Below are positions 18,792-27,350 of a stretch of 40,557 nucleotides of DNA, in pieces. Below the pieces are notes generated by a model. That model had not been told where the DNA came from, searched no databases, and saw only the letters and a program-made list of their open reading frames with translations. A program made the position numbers and the translations under genes. The stretch's first letter is position 1. The number at the start of each line of letters is the position of its first letter. Origin of the DNA: Aeromonas cavernicola (GTDB lineage Bacteria; Pseudomonadota; Gammaproteobacteria; Enterobacterales; Aeromonadaceae); contig NZ_PGGC01000064.1 in assembly GCF_002795305.1 (NCBI RefSeq), positions 1 through 40,557 on the forward strand. Direction: 5' to 3'.

Positions 18792-19310
18792 TCAAGACTC
18801 AAAAAGTGAGTCTTCGAATCGTTCCAGCTCTTCGAGGAGCTTGTCGATAAACTTGAGTTTGCGGACGTAATCTGCCGCTCGCAGCTCATCGCCAGTGGCG
18901 AGCATCTGGGTCAGCTGCTGCATCAACAGCTGATGATCATGCCTGATTTCTTGGCGAAAATCCTTGATGGCTCGCTCAGGTTCCGGCTCCTCTTTCAGGT
19001 CAGCCAGCCGTTCACGCCACATCAATTGTTGCATCAGAAAGGGGGTATCTTGCAGTGTTTGCTGCTCACCACGAAGATCGGTGCCACGCAGTGAGAGCAG
19101 ATATTCGGCCCGAGATAACGGCGCCTTGAGGGTGGTGAAGCCATCGTTGATCCGAGCCGCACGCTGCACTGCCGCTAACTGCTCGCCCTCAGGGGCAGTA
19201 GCAAAGCGGTCGGGGTGATACTGGGATTGCAACTGGCGGTAAGTTTGCGCCAGTTGCTGGGTGTCGAGCTCAAAGCATTCAACCAGCCCAAATAGCTCGA
19301 AGTAGTTCAT
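18792..19310 (-). CDS. hscB: Fe-S assembly J-domain co-chaperone HscB
   Basis: HscB delivers IscU to HscA and stimulates its ATPase. The protein has 172 residues (E. coli 171): an N-terminal J domain with the HPD triad at 32-34 (SQYHPDRFAT), then a C-terminal three-helix domain that binds IscU (about 85-170, rich in Leu, Gln and Glu, with FIDKLLEELERFED near the end). It lies 9 bases after iscA in the operon and 28 bases before hscA. Confidence 0.97.
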   Translation of the reverse strand: MNYFELFGLVECFELDTQQLAQTYRQLQSQYHPDRFATAPEGEQLAAVQRAARINDGFTTLKAPLSRAEYLLSLRGTDLRGEQQTLQDTPFLMQQLMWRERLADLKEEPEPERAIKDFRQEIRHDHQLLMQQLTQMLATGDELRAADYVRKLKFIDKLLEELERFEDSLFES

Positions 19311-19319
19311 GACATCCTC

Positions 19320-19643
19320 TTAGACACTGAAACTTTCGCCGCAACCACACTCGCCTTTGGCGTTGGGATTGTTAAATTGAAAGCCCTCATTGAGGCCCTC
19401 TTTGACGAAATCCAGCTCGGTGCCATCTAGATGAATCAAACTCTTAGCATCGACAATGACTTTGACGCCGTGTTGCTCAAATACCTTGTCTTCCTCCGCC
19501 AGTTCATCCACAAACTCAAGCACATAGGCTAAGCCAGAACAACCGGTGGTTTTGACGCCGAGGCGCAGGCCAATGCCTTTGCCTCGGTTAGCCAGAAAGG
19601 AGGAGACCCGCGCGGCGGCGGCATCTGTCATGGTAATGGCCAT
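19320..19643 (-). CDS. iscA: A-type Fe-S carrier IscA
   Basis: IscA carries Fe-S clusters from the scaffold to client enzymes. It has 107 residues, the family length. The three ligand cysteines are Cys35 (TTGCSGLAY) and Cys99 and Cys101 (GECGCGESF). The gene lies 15 bases after iscU and 9 before hscB, so it is well inside the operon. Confidence 0.97.
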   Translation of the reverse strand: MAITMTDAAAARVSSFLANRGKGIGLRLGVKTTGCSGLAYVLEFVDELAEEDKVFEQHGVKVIVDAKSLIHLDGTELDFVKEGLNEGFQFNNPNAKGECGCGESFSV

Positions 19644-19658
19644 ACTGCGCTCCTGACC

Positions 19659-20042
19659 TTAGAGACCTTTCTTCTGCTTATAATCGGCAATCGCCGCCTT
19701 GATGGCATCTTCAGCCAGAATCGAGCAGTGGATTTTTACCGGTGGCAACGCTAACTCTTCGGCAATGTCAGTGTTCTTGATGCTCGCCGCCTCATCTAAC
19801 GTCTTACCTTTGACCCATTCGGTCACCAACGAGCTAGAAGCAATCGCAGAACCACAGCCATAGGTCTTGAACTTGGCATCTTCGATAATGCCATCATCGC
19901 TGATTTTCAGTTGCAGTTTCATCACATCGCCACAGGCGGGCGCTCCCACCATGCCAGTGGCGATATTTGGGTCATTCTTGTCGAAGCCGCCTACGTTGCG
20001 AGGATTTTCGTAGTGGTCGATCACTTTTTCACTGTAAGCCAT
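19659..20042 (-). CDS. iscU: Fe-S cluster scaffold IscU
   Basis: IscU is the scaffold on which 2Fe-2S and 4Fe-4S clusters are assembled from IscS sulphur. The 127 residues begin MAYSEKVIDHYENPRNVG. Cluster ligands Cys37 (GAPACGD, with Asp39), Cys63 (TYGCGSAIASSS) and Cys106 (KIHCSILAED) are present. The HscA recognition loop LPPVK is at 99-103. It follows iscS after 41 bases. Confidence 0.98.
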   Translation of the reverse strand: MAYSEKVIDHYENPRNVGGFDKNDPNIATGMVGAPACGDVMKLQLKISDDGIIEDAKFKTYGCGSAIASSSLVTEWVKGKTLDEAASIKNTDIAEELALPPVKIHCSILAEDAIKAAIADYKQKKGL

Positions 20043-20083
20043 ATCTCACTCCTTTAATGCCGTTGTTCACCGACCCAGTGGGA

Positions 20084-21298
20084 TCAGTGATGAGCCCATT
20101 CGACCGTATTTAGATCGACACCATCCTTGTACATCTCCCACAGCGGAGACATCTCACGCAGGCGGCCGATGGAGTCACGGATAAGCTGGATTGCATAATC
20201 AATTTCAGCTTCAGTGGTAAAGCGTCCCATGCTGAAGCGGATCGAACTGTGGGCCAATTCGTCATTGAGACCCAGCGCCCGCAGTACATAGGAGGGCTCT
20301 AAGCTGGCAGAGGTACAAGCAGACCCAGAGGAAACAGCCAGGTCCTTGAGCGCCATGATGAGGGACTCCCCTTCTACATAGGCAAAGCTGACGTTAAGGT
20401 TGCCCGGCACCCGCTGCTCTAGATCACCATTAATGTAAACGGCTTCAATGTCTTTAATGCCGTCCCACAAGCGTTGCCGCAGGGCCATGACACGCGGACC
20501 TTCACTGGCCATCTCTTCGTTGGCAATACGAAACGCTTCGCCCATGCCAACAATCTGATGAGTCGCTAAGGTGCCAGAACGCATACCACGCTCGTGACCA
20601 CCACCATGGATCTGCGCTTCCAGACGAACACGGGGCTTACGACGGACATAAAGAGCACCAATGCCTTTGGGCCCGTAGACCTTGTGAGCGGACACAGAGA
20701 GCAAATCGACCTTCAGAGCCTCTACGTCTACTGGGATTTTGCCGACGCTTTGTACCGCATCCACATGCAGCAGGATTTTGCGTGAACGGCACAGCTCACC
20801 GATGGCCGCGATGTCTTGCACCACACCGATCTCGTTATTGACGTGCATGATGCTGACTAAAATGGTGTCATCACGCAGGGCTGCGGTGATCATCTCAAGG
20901 GTGAACAACCCATTTGGCATGGGTTCGAGGTAGGTGACTTCATAACCTTCACGTTCCAGCTGGCGGCAGGTGTCGAGTACTGCCTTGTGCTCAGTTTTGG
21001 AGGTGATGATGTGTTTGCCCTTACCGGCGTAGAAGTGTGCAATCCCCTTGATCGCCAAGTTATTAGACTCGGTCGCTCCCGAGGTAAACACGATCTCGCG
21101 CGGGTCAGCACCGATGAGCTCTGCCACTTGATTACGGGCCAGGTCTACCGCTTCTTCGGCTTGCCAGCCAAAACGGTGGGAACGAGAAGCAGGATTACCA
21201 AACAGCCCATCCATGGTCAGACACTGCATCATCTTTTCTGCGACACGGGGGTCTACCGGACAGGTTGCCGAGTAATCAAGGTAAATAGGCAGTTTCAT
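20084..21298 (-). CDS. iscS: Cysteine desulfurase IscS
   Basis: IscS is the PLP enzyme that takes sulphur from cysteine for Fe-S clusters, tRNA thiolation and cofactors. ATG 21298, behind CGGAG, gives 404 residues, exactly the E. coli length, beginning [20 protein letters not shown]. The longer frame from 21349 has no supporting evidence. PLP lysine is Lys206 ([12 protein letters not shown]) and the persulphide cysteine is Cys328 ([16 protein letters not shown]). The C-terminus ([12 protein letters not shown]) matches the IscU-contact tail of the family. It lies 57 bases after iscR. Confidence 0.98.
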   Translation of the reverse strand: MKLPIYLDYSATCPVDPRVAEKMMQCLTMDGLFGNPASRSHRFGWQAEEAVDLARNQVAELIGADPREIVFTSGATESNNLAIKGIAHFYAGKGKHIITSKTEHKAVLDTCRQLEREGYEVTYLEPMPNGLFTLEMITAALRDDTILVSIMHVNNEIGVVQDIAAIGELCRSRKILLHVDAVQSVGKIPVDVEALKVDLLSVSAHKVYGPKGIGALYVRRKPRVRLEAQIHGGGHERGMRSGTLATHQIVGMGEAFRIANEEMASEGPRVMALRQRLWDGIKDIEAVYINGDLEQRVPGNLNVSFAYVEGESLIMALKDLAVSSGSACTSASLEPSYVLRALGLNDELAHSSIRFSMGRFTTEAEIDYAIQLIRDSIGRLREMSPLWEMYKDGVDLNTVEWAHH

Positions 21299-21355
21299 GT
21301 TTTTCTCCGTTACAGCTAACGCCACACATCGGCAAGCTGTGGAAAGCACGTTTGT

Positions 21356-21859
21356 TTATAGTTGGACTTTTAAGCTCACATCGCCGCGTTCTGCCCGTTC
21401 AACCAGGGACAACACGGTTTTCATCTGTTCATCTTGCTTACCAGCAATCCGGCGAACATCGGCCTGACTCACTAATTCCGCCAATGTGATGTCACCCAAA
21501 AAGCTAGAAATGCGCTCACTGAGATCCCGCCACAGGGAGTGTGTGAGACACTGGGTGCCACCATGACATCCCCCTTTACCGAGGCATTTAGTGGCATCTA
21601 CCGACTCATCAACGGCGGTGATCACCTCACCTACAGAGATAGCGTCTGGCGCTAATCCAAGGCGATAGCCACCACCTGGGCCTCGTACGCTGCTCACCAG
21701 ACCATGCTTACGTAGGCGGGCAAATAACTGCTCCAGATAGGATAACGAGATGCCTTGGCGCTCGGAAATATCAGCCAAAGGCACGGGCCCCTGCTCTGCA
21801 TGTAATGCCACGTCGAGCATGGCAGTCACCGCGTAACGTCCTTTTGAAGTCAGTCTCAT
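21356..21859 (-). CDS. iscR: Fe-S cluster-sensing Rrf2-family regulator IscR
   Basis: IscR with a 2Fe-2S cluster represses the isc operon; apo-IscR also regulates other promoters. ATG 21859 gives 167 residues (E. coli 162), [20 protein letters not shown]; the eight extra upstream codons are unlikely. The winged HTH includes [20 protein letters not shown] and [13 protein letters not shown]. Cluster ligands are Cys92, Cys98, Cys104 and His107 ([18 protein letters not shown]). It heads the operon, and its own binding sites lie 46-95 bases upstream, as expected for autorepression. Confidence 0.98.
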   Translation of the reverse strand: MRLTSKGRYAVTAMLDVALHAEQGPVPLADISERQGISLSYLEQLFARLRKHGLVSSVRGPGGGYRLGLAPDAISVGEVITAVDESVDATKCLGKGGCHGGTQCLTHSLWRDLSERISSFLGDITLAELVSQADVRRIAGKQDEQMKTVLSLVERAERGDVSLKVQL

Positions 21860-21904
21860 ATGCCTTACCATTTTGCGAACCAATCAACACGGTGGCATGG
21901 TCAC

Positions 21905-21954
21905 ATACCCGACTAATTCAGTCAAGTATATAGTTGACTCGTTTAGTCGGGTTT
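21905..21954 (-). promoter_or_regulatory. Tandem IscR type 1 binding sites upstream of iscR
   Basis: Two 25-base palindromic elements abut at 21905-21929 and 21930-21954. On the minus strand the proximal one reads ATACTTGACTG, then AATT, then AGTCGGGTAT, which fits the E. coli type 1 consensus (ATASYYGACTRWWWYAGTCRRSTAT) at every position. The distal one matches at all but about three positions. TTGACT in the proximal site is a likely -35 for iscR, though the -10 is not clear. The distal site overlaps the last codons of trmJ. Holo-IscR repression of the isc operon follows from established knowledge. Confidence 0.85.
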
Positions 21955-22680
21955 ATCCTGCGGTCTCTGTTTTTGCACCGACGTTAAAATTCCACGCAAA
22001 ATATTGAGCTCTGCCGTCTGTGGACGAGCACGGTTGAATAAGCGACGTAATTTACTCATTACATGACCAGGATGGTCGTCACTGATAAACCCTGTTTGAA
22101 GCAGCGTCTGTTCAAGGTGCTGATAAAACCCAGCCAATTGCTCAGCGGTAGGGTAATCAAAAACGCTTTCTATGTTTTCTTCATCAGGTTGGCGTTGCAG
22201 CCAGTGCATCCTTACTTCGTAGCAGAGGGTCTGTACCGCCATGGCGAGATTGAGGGAGCTGTACTCAGGATTAGCAGGAATCGCCACGTGGTAGTGGCAC
22301 TTTTGTAGCTCATCATTGGTAAGACCGGTGCGTTCACGGCCAAATACCAACGCAACCGGGTGTCGCGGCGCCTCAGCGACCAACTTCTCACCCGCTTCGC
22401 GCGGCCCCAGCATAGGCCAGCTCAACGTACGAGAACGAGCACTGGTACCAATCACCAGACCACAATCGGCAATCGCCTCGTCGAGCGTGGATACGATACG
22501 ACAGTTGGCCAGCATCTCACTGGCACCTGCGGCTAGGGCGTAAGCACTGTCATCCGGCAAGGCTTGCGGGTCAACCAACACCATGTGACTCAGTCCCATG
22601 GTCTTCATAGCGCGCGCTGCAGACCCCATGTTGCCGGTATGAGAGGTGTTTACCAATACAATTCGTATCTGATCCAGCAT
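21943..22680 (-). CDS. trmJ: tRNA (Cm32/Um32) methyltransferase TrmJ
   Basis: TrmJ is the SPOUT-family methyltransferase that 2'-O-methylates position 32 of certain tRNAs. It has 245 residues (E. coli 246), starting [20 protein letters not shown]. Conserved parts include [49 protein letters not shown] and [14 protein letters not shown] (the SAM-binding knot). The C-terminal helical extension ([20 protein letters not shown]) is typical. It is immediately upstream of iscR, as in E. coli. The divergent suhB found next to it in E. coli is replaced here by a small membrane protein. Confidence 0.97.
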   Translation of the reverse strand: MLDQIRIVLVNTSHTGNMGSAARAMKTMGLSHMVLVDPQALPDDSAYALAAGASEMLANCRIVSTLDEAIADCGLVIGTSARSRTLSWPMLGPREAGEKLVAEAPRHPVALVFGRERTGLTNDELQKCHYHVAIPANPEYSSLNLAMAVQTLCYEVRMHWLQRQPDEENIESVFDYPTAEQLAGFYQHLEQTLLQTGFISDDHPGHVMSKLRRLFNRARPQTAELNILRGILTSVQKQRPQDKPD

Positions 22681-22865
22681 GCCTCATCAATCTTCAGTCA
22701 AAAATGGCGCGCAATTGTAACATAGGCCATGGTGATTTTGGCACCGTTAATGGTGCTTGATAGCCCGATAAAAGTCTGATACTTGGTTACTGCGTAGCCG
22801 AAGGAGTGACAAAGCCACGTTACACTCATTGATGAGCCGCCAGATCAGCAAGGAGCCAGCACATC

Positions 22866-23282
22866 GTGTTGCCTAGCCCACTTTATGAGTTATTGCCCAG
22901 CCTATATTTGGCTGTGGCCTGCACCATCTTACTACTGGGTGAAGGACCACTGCTTTGGCTAGCGGGAGGACTCCTGTTCATCGCGGGGACCTTGACTTGG
23001 ATCATGCGCTCCCGTTATCGGCGCACTGATTTAGTGATTTTACCCGCCAAACGCTGGTTGCTGCCGATGTGGCTTTATGAAGCTCAGCCCTTTGGCTGGT
23101 TGTTGCTTGGGTTAGGATTGTCGCGCTTATCTGGCCTACACGCTTTATGGGCTATCCTCCCTTGCTTGTGGGCCTGCCGCTGTCTGTACACCCGCCACCA
23201 CTATCGCCGCCCATGTGTTGCTCGGGCGGACAAATTAAGAGATCGAACGCCCCGACGTCGTTGCCACCGCAGTTGGCACTGA
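22866..23282 (+). CDS. Small hydrophobic membrane protein, 138 residues, unrecognised
   Basis: I do not recognise this protein. It starts at GTG 22866 (or the adjacent TTG), 10 bases behind AAGGAG. It has a long hydrophobic N-terminal half (about residues 10-47, enough for two membrane helices), a basic stretch (RSRYRRTD), a second hydrophobic pair (about 75-108) and a Cys/Arg/His-rich tail (CRCLYTRHHYRRPC, then RTPRRRCHR). The topology suggests four helices in the inner membrane with positive loops inside. Its 3' end overlaps the convergent ubiT gene by 48 bases, so the basic tail may be partly shaped by ubiT's coding. Codon use looks like its neighbours. No function can be proposed. Confidence 0.68.
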   Translation: MLPSPLYELLPSLYLAVACTILLLGEGPLLWLAGGLLFIAGTLTWIMRSRYRRTDLVILPAKRWLLPMWLYEAQPFGWLLLGLGLSRLSGLHALWAILPCLWACRCLYTRHHYRRPCVARADKLRDRTPRRRCHRSWH

Positions 23283-23768
23283 ATGAGCGCGGGCCTGTTC
23301 AATGAGGCCCGCTAGGTCCATCAATGGATACTTCATTAAGCTGGGCAAACCATCAAGGTCCAGACTGTCCATCAGGTTTTTCACCTCAAGGCCCAGTTCG
23401 GTATCCCCTTCTATCTTCAGCTTGCGCTGGAAAAAGAGCGAATCCGGATCCTCTTTGCGACCGGCAATCAGGATCAGGTCGTTGGCGGTGCCGCTAAAAC
23501 AAACATCGGCCTTGGCACACTCGCGCGCCACCACCAATTGACCGTTCTGCTCACTGATATACCAGCACAGCGCCAGATCGGTGACCTTTACTTTCAGCCA
23601 CTTGCCTGCCAGAAATTCGAAATCGCCATCCGCGATAGCTTCCTTGAATACCCGTGCCAGCAAGCCCTCCATCAGCTGCTTTTGCAGATTGAAAGGAACC
23701 AATTTGAGGGGATGGCGCAAGAAGCGCGGAGCCTGTTCGACCAGGCGGCGTTGCAGTTGTTGAAACAC
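23235..23768 (-). CDS. ubiT: UbiT, SCP2-domain accessory factor for anaerobic ubiquinone synthesis
   Basis: UbiT (formerly YhbT) binds ubiquinone intermediates through an SCP2 lipid-binding domain and supports O2-independent ubiquinone synthesis with UbiUV. The likely start is GTG 23768, behind AAAGGGAG, giving 177 residues (E. coli 174); an upstream frame adds 21 unconvincing residues. Shared signatures include FLAGKWLKVKVTDL, ARECAKADVCFSG, DPDSLFFQRKLKIEGDTELG and VKNLMDSLDLDGLP. It is divergent from ubiU-ubiV, the standard arrangement, and its end overlaps the small membrane protein gene. Confidence 0.93.
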   Translation of the reverse strand: MFQQLQRRLVEQAPRFLRHPLKLVPFNLQKQLMEGLLARVFKEAIADGDFEFLAGKWLKVKVTDLALCWYISEQNGQLVVARECAKADVCFSGTANDLILIAGRKEDPDSLFFQRKLKIEGDTELGLEVKNLMDSLDLDGLPSLMKYPLMDLAGLIEQARAHSVPTAVATTSGRSIS

Positions 23769-23817
23769 GATAGACTCCCTTTTTTGCGCATTCAAACACA
23801 GGGAGAGTGGCAAGATC

Positions 23818-23831
23818 CTGTTGGAAATCAA
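23818..23831. promoter_or_regulatory. Possible FNR half-conserved site in the ubiT/ubiU divergent region
   Basis: CTGTT-GGAA-ATCAA matches the FNR consensus TTGAT-N4-ATCAA at 8 of 10 positions, with one perfect half. It lies in the 189-base gap between ubiT and ubiU, whose homologues serve anaerobic ubiquinone synthesis. No clear -10 at class II spacing is visible on either side, so this is tentative. Confidence 0.3.
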
Positions 23832-23957
23832 ACTTGTGCAGGGTTACCTCAAGAAGGGTAAAACCACACAAAACTGCCTCAGGTCAAAAAGCGGGTGTGC
23901 GTGGCTGCATACAATCAGGGCTCGTTTGCCCTTCATATGCACTCTCGGAGCGTACCA

Positions 23958-24953
23958 ATGGAATTACTCTGTCCGGCAGGCAGTTTGCCGGCACTGAAAA
24001 CCGCCGTGGATAACGGGGCTGATGCCGTTTATATCGGTTTCAAGGATGACACCAATGCCCGCCACTTTGCCGGTCTCAACTTTACCGACCGCAAACTGGA
24101 GAAGGCGGTGGATTATGTGCATCAACATGGTCGCAAGCTGCATATTGCCATCAATACCTTTGCCCATCCCGGGGCCGATGCGCGATGGAAACAGGCGGTT
24201 GATCGCGGGGTGGCCCTCGGCGCCGATGCGTTAATCATCGCCGATCTCGCCGTGCTGGAATATGCCAGCCGCCACTACCCCGAGATGGAACTCCATGTCT
24301 CGGTGCAGGCCAGCGCTACCAATGCCGCCGCCATTCGCTTCTATCAGCAGCAATTCAATGTTACACGGGTAGTGCTGCCCCGGGTGCTCTCCATGCATCA
24401 GGTCAAGCAACTGGCCCGTGAGACCGATGTTGGCCTCGAGGTATTCGCCTTTGGCAGCCTCTGCATCATGGCCGAGGGGCGCTGCTATCTCTCCTCCTAC
24501 CTGACTGGCGAGAGCCCCAACACCGTCGGCGCCTGCTCACCGGCCAAGTTCGTCCGTTGGGAAGAGACCCCTAGCGGTCTCGAGTCGCGGCTCAACGAAG
24601 TGCTGATCGACCGCTACGGCCCGGGCGAAAATGCCGGCTATCCAACCCTCTGCAAGGGGCGTTTCGACGTGGATGGCCAGACCTACCATGCATTGGAAGA
24701 GCCGACCAGTCTCAACACTCTGGGTCTCTTGCCCGAGCTGTTCAAGACCGGGATCCAGTCGGTCAAGATTGAAGGGCGCCAGCGCAGCCCCGCCTATGTG
24801 GAGCAAGTGACCCGGGTATGGCGTGCAGCCATCGATGCCTATCAGGCCAATCCCGAGTCCTATCAGGTCAACGCTGAGTGGGATGCCCAGCTCGCCCGCG
24901 TCTCCGAAGGCAGTCAGACTACCCTCGGCGCCTACCATCGTCAGTGGCAATAA
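23958..24953 (+). CDS. ubiU: O2-independent ubiquinone hydroxylation protein UbiU (U32 family)
   Basis: UbiU (YhbU) forms a heterodimer with UbiV that hydroxylates ubiquinone precursors without oxygen, using prephenate as the oxygen donor. ATG 23958, behind CGGAG, gives 331 residues, the E. coli length, beginning MELLCPAGSLPALKTAVDNG. The 4Fe-4S ligands are Cys169 and Cys176 (GSLCIMAEGRCYLSSY), Cys193 (GACSPAKFVRW) and Cys232 (PTLCKGRFD). Extra upstream codons are not supported. The stop lies 11 bases before ubiV, with a GGAG ribosome-binding site between. Cluster supply would come from the isc genes nearby. Confidence 0.97.
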   Translation: MELLCPAGSLPALKTAVDNGADAVYIGFKDDTNARHFAGLNFTDRKLEKAVDYVHQHGRKLHIAINTFAHPGADARWKQAVDRGVALGADALIIADLAVLEYASRHYPEMELHVSVQASATNAAAIRFYQQQFNVTRVVLPRVLSMHQVKQLARETDVGLEVFAFGSLCIMAEGRCYLSSYLTGESPNTVGACSPAKFVRWEETPSGLESRLNEVLIDRYGPGENAGYPTLCKGRFDVDGQTYHALEEPTSLNTLGLLPELFKTGIQSVKIEGRQRSPAYVEQVTRVWRAAIDAYQANPESYQVNAEWDAQLARVSEGSQTTLGAYHRQWQ

Positions 24954-24964
24954 GGAGCCCATCC

Positions 24965-25837
24965 ATGCAATTTTCTCTCGGGCCTCTGCTCTTCTACTGG
25001 CCCAAAGCCGATACCGACGCCTTTTATCATGCTGCGGCCGACAGCCAGGCCGACATCATCTATCTGGGAGAAACCGTCTGCAGCAAGCGGCGCGAACTCA
25101 AAGTCGATGACTGGATTGCGCTGGCCCGTCAGGTGGCCAACTCCGGCAAGCAGGTGGTGCTCTCGACCCTCGCCCTTATCTCCGCCCCCTCCGAGCTCAA
25201 AGAGGTGAAGCGGCTGGTCGACAACGGCGATTTGATGGTCGAAGCCAACGATCTCGGTACGGTGCAACTCGCCTGGGAAGCAGGGATCCCCTTTGTCTGT
25301 AGCCCCGCCATCAACGCCTATAACGCCGATGTGCTGCGGATGCTGCTCAAACAGGGGATGAAACGTTGGGTCATGCCGGTGGAGCTCTCCCGTGACTGGC
25401 TGATCCAGCTCACTCAGGATCTGGGCCCCCTGCGCGACCAATTTGAGGTGGAGGTGTTTGCCTACGGCCATCTGCCACTCGCCTACTCGGCGCGCTGCTT
25501 CACCGCCCGCTCCCTCGACAAGCCCAAGGACAACTGCGAGCTCGCCTGCATCCACTACCCCACCGGACGACTGGCCAACAGCCGCGAGGGGCAGCGGGTG
25601 TTCAATCTCAACGGGATCCAGACCCAGTCCGGCTACTGCTACAACCTGGGTAACGAGCTGACTGGTATGGAAGGTCTGGTGGATGTGGTCAGGCTTTCGC
25701 CGCAAGGGATGGAGACGCTGGCGATGCTGGCCCGCTTCAAAGCCAACCGGCAGGGCAATCAGCCCCTCGTTCTGCAGCAGGATCGCGATTGCAACGGCTA
25801 CTGGCGCCAGATCCCCGGCATGAGTCTGGTAGAATAA
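24965..25837 (+). CDS. ubiV: O2-independent ubiquinone hydroxylation protein UbiV (U32 family)
   Basis: UbiV (YhbV) is the partner of UbiU. ATG 24965, behind TAAGGAG, gives 290 residues (E. coli 292), starting MQFSLGPLLFYWPKADTDAF. The 4Fe-4S ligands are Cys39 (GETVCSKRREL), Cys178 (YSARCFTARS), and Cys191 and Cys195 (DNCELACIHYP). Other conserved parts are WVMPVELSRDWL, EVEVFAYGHLPLAYSAR and DCNGYWRQIPGM. A longer frame beginning inside ubiU is rejected. A terminator follows 20 bases after the stop. Confidence 0.97.
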   Translation: MQFSLGPLLFYWPKADTDAFYHAAADSQADIIYLGETVCSKRRELKVDDWIALARQVANSGKQVVLSTLALISAPSELKEVKRLVDNGDLMVEANDLGTVQLAWEAGIPFVCSPAINAYNADVLRMLLKQGMKRWVMPVELSRDWLIQLTQDLGPLRDQFEVEVFAYGHLPLAYSARCFTARSLDKPKDNCELACIHYPTGRLANSREGQRVFNLNGIQTQSGYCYNLGNELTGMEGLVDVVRLSPQGMETLAMLARFKANRQGNQPLVLQQDRDCNGYWRQIPGMSLVE

Positions 25838-25857
25838 GCCCGCCATTCGCCCAACAA

Positions 25858-25880
25858 AAAGGCCTCATCGCGAGGCCTTT
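25858..25880. terminator. Bidirectional terminator between ubiV and nlpI
   Basis: A perfect 9-bp stem (AAAGGCCTC / GAGGCCTTT) with a five-base loop lies between the two convergent stops. T-runs follow on both strands: TTTG on the plus, and a better TTTTTG on the minus. Confidence 0.85.
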
Positions 25881-25884
25881 GTAT

Positions 25885-26814
25885 TCAAGAAGATGCGCTG
25901 CTCTTCGCTGGCTCATTACTCTGAGCCCCCGGTGGCAACGGCTTGCGGGCCATCAGCTCCAACTCAAGCAGGGCGTACCGATGCTCGATAAAATCATACA
26001 CATTATTGGAAAGCGCTAATTTGAAGTAGCTGATAGCTTCTTTGCGATTACCTTTACCCAGCTCAAATTTGCCCAGATAGAAGTAGGTTTCGCACAGCCG
26101 CTCAGCCAACTCCTTATTATCCTTTACCCCTTTGACAACATTAGCCATCAGTTGCGAGGCATTGATTTCACCGAGGTAAAGGCGAACTAAGTCCCAGTTC
26201 CATGCCCCATCATCATGCTGGTTTAGCCGCTCGCGCATCCGACTCATCGCCGCTGCGGCATTAATCTTCTGCTCGGCCAAATAGAGCCAGATCACTCGGT
26301 AAGGGTCTTCCGGTTGCACTTCATAGACACGCTTAATATCCGCTGCGGCTAGCTCAGGACGGTTACCATAGTAGAGTGCAATACCACGATTGAAGTAGGC
26401 AAAGTCGTAATCGGGGGCTAATTCAAGAGCAGAATCGAACGCCTCGTAGGCTTCATCATAGTTCTGCTGCTGTACCAGATAGACACCGATAAAGTTATAA
26501 GCCTCTGCAAAACTAGGCTTTTCCCGCAAAGCACGGTTGAAATCAAGGCGCGCAAGTGAACGAAGGCCAACCCGATCAAACACCACCGCACGCTCATAAA
26601 AAAGCTCAGCCCGCTGCTCGCTAGTCAGCTCAAGCTCGGTGAGCATTTGTCCAAGTCGCGCCAATGCGAGCTCGCTTTGGTAAGAGACTTGTAACGGTGT
26701 CGCTAGCACAAGCGATGCTGGCTGCGGTTTCAGTGCCTTAGCATCACCCATTTGATTCGTGCTACTGCAACCCCACATTGCTGACAGCAGCAAGATACCG
26801 AATAAGTATCTCAT
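25885..26814 (-). CDS. nlpI: TPR lipoprotein NlpI
   Basis: NlpI is an outer membrane lipoprotein adaptor that brings peptidoglycan hydrolases and the protease Prc together, controlling murein remodelling. ATG 26814, behind AGGAAAGGG, gives 309 residues (E. coli 294). The signal peptide MRYLFGILLLSAMWGCSS has lipobox AMWGC. TPR repeats follow, for example FAEAYNFIGVYLVQQQNYDE and YDFAYFNRGIALYYGNRPEL, and match NlpI in order. Seventeen upstream codons in frame are not supported. In E. coli nlpI lies next to pnp; here it lies beside ubiUV instead. Confidence 0.93.
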   Translation of the reverse strand: MRYLFGILLLSAMWGCSSTNQMGDAKALKPQPASLVLATPLQVSYQSELALARLGQMLTELELTSEQRAELFYERAVVFDRVGLRSLARLDFNRALREKPSFAEAYNFIGVYLVQQQNYDEAYEAFDSALELAPDYDFAYFNRGIALYYGNRPELAAADIKRVYEVQPEDPYRVIWLYLAEQKINAAAAMSRMRERLNQHDDGAWNWDLVRLYLGEINASQLMANVVKGVKDNKELAERLCETYFYLGKFELGKGNRKEAISYFKLALSNNVYDFIEHRYALLELELMARKPLPPGAQSNEPAKSSASS

Positions 26815-26922
26815 CCCTTTCCTGACGTTCAATGAACACTCCGACACTGAGGCTTTATCGCCCATATGGTAAAGGCCAACCCGCGCTTTGTCATGTAGTG
26901 CAACTCTTCCACTACAAATAAA

Positions 26923-27291
26923 TCAAGATTCGACAGGATATCCCGCCTCTAACCAGCCGCGAAAGCCGCCGTCAACACTGATCACCTTGTGATAGCCCAT
27001 CTGTTGCAGATTATCCGCCGCTAAAATGGAACGAAAACCGCCGCCGCAATAGAGGTAAAGCTCAGTAGCACAGTCTGGATAACGGGTTTCAATATCCCGC
27101 TCAATGATGCCACGCCCCAAATAAACTGCACCGGGCAAATGTCCTTTGGCCCATTCACTCTCTTCACGCACATCGACTAAATGAAATATCCGGCCTTCAT
27201 CCTGCCAGCGCTTGATTTGATGGACATCGGTTTCGTTAACTCGAGAACGGATCATCTCAACCAATGCTAAAAAACGGGGATTATGGTGCAT
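26923..27291 (-). CDS. Single-domain rhodanese-like sulfurtransferase
   Basis: A 122-residue rhodanese domain protein, with ATG 27291 behind a strong GGAGG. It may move sulphane sulphur between donors and acceptors. The domain shows HLVDVREESEWAKGHLPGAV (the CH2A-like region) and the active-site cysteine in YLYCGGGFRSILAADNLQQMG, with six-residue loop CGGGFR typical of Cys-persulphide rhodaneses. It closes with SVDGGFRGWLEAGYP. There is no signal peptide, so it is probably cytosolic. The next gene, nlpI, starts about 110 bases downstream. The substrate is unknown. Confidence 0.9.
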   Translation of the reverse strand: MHHNPRFLALVEMIRSRVNETDVHQIKRWQDEGRIFHLVDVREESEWAKGHLPGAVYLGRGIIERDIETRYPDCATELYLYCGGGFRSILAADNLQQMGYHKVISVDGGFRGWLEAGYPVES

Positions 27292-27325
27292 GTCACTCGC
27301 CTCCTGCTGACTCTGCAATGAAAAA

Positions 27326-27350
27326 AGAGCGCCCTTAGGCGCTCTGCTGT
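27326..27350 (-). terminator. Terminator of the queA-tgt-yajC-secDF operon
   Basis: On the minus strand AGAGCGCC-TAAG-GGCGCTCT is a perfect 8-bp hairpin followed by six T residues. It begins just past the secF stop, before the rhodanese gene. Confidence 0.92.

Noticed and set aside
24941-25846. A 301-codon minus-strand frame
   Set aside because: It is antisense to ubiV, which has its cysteine ligands and ribosome-binding site on the plus strand.
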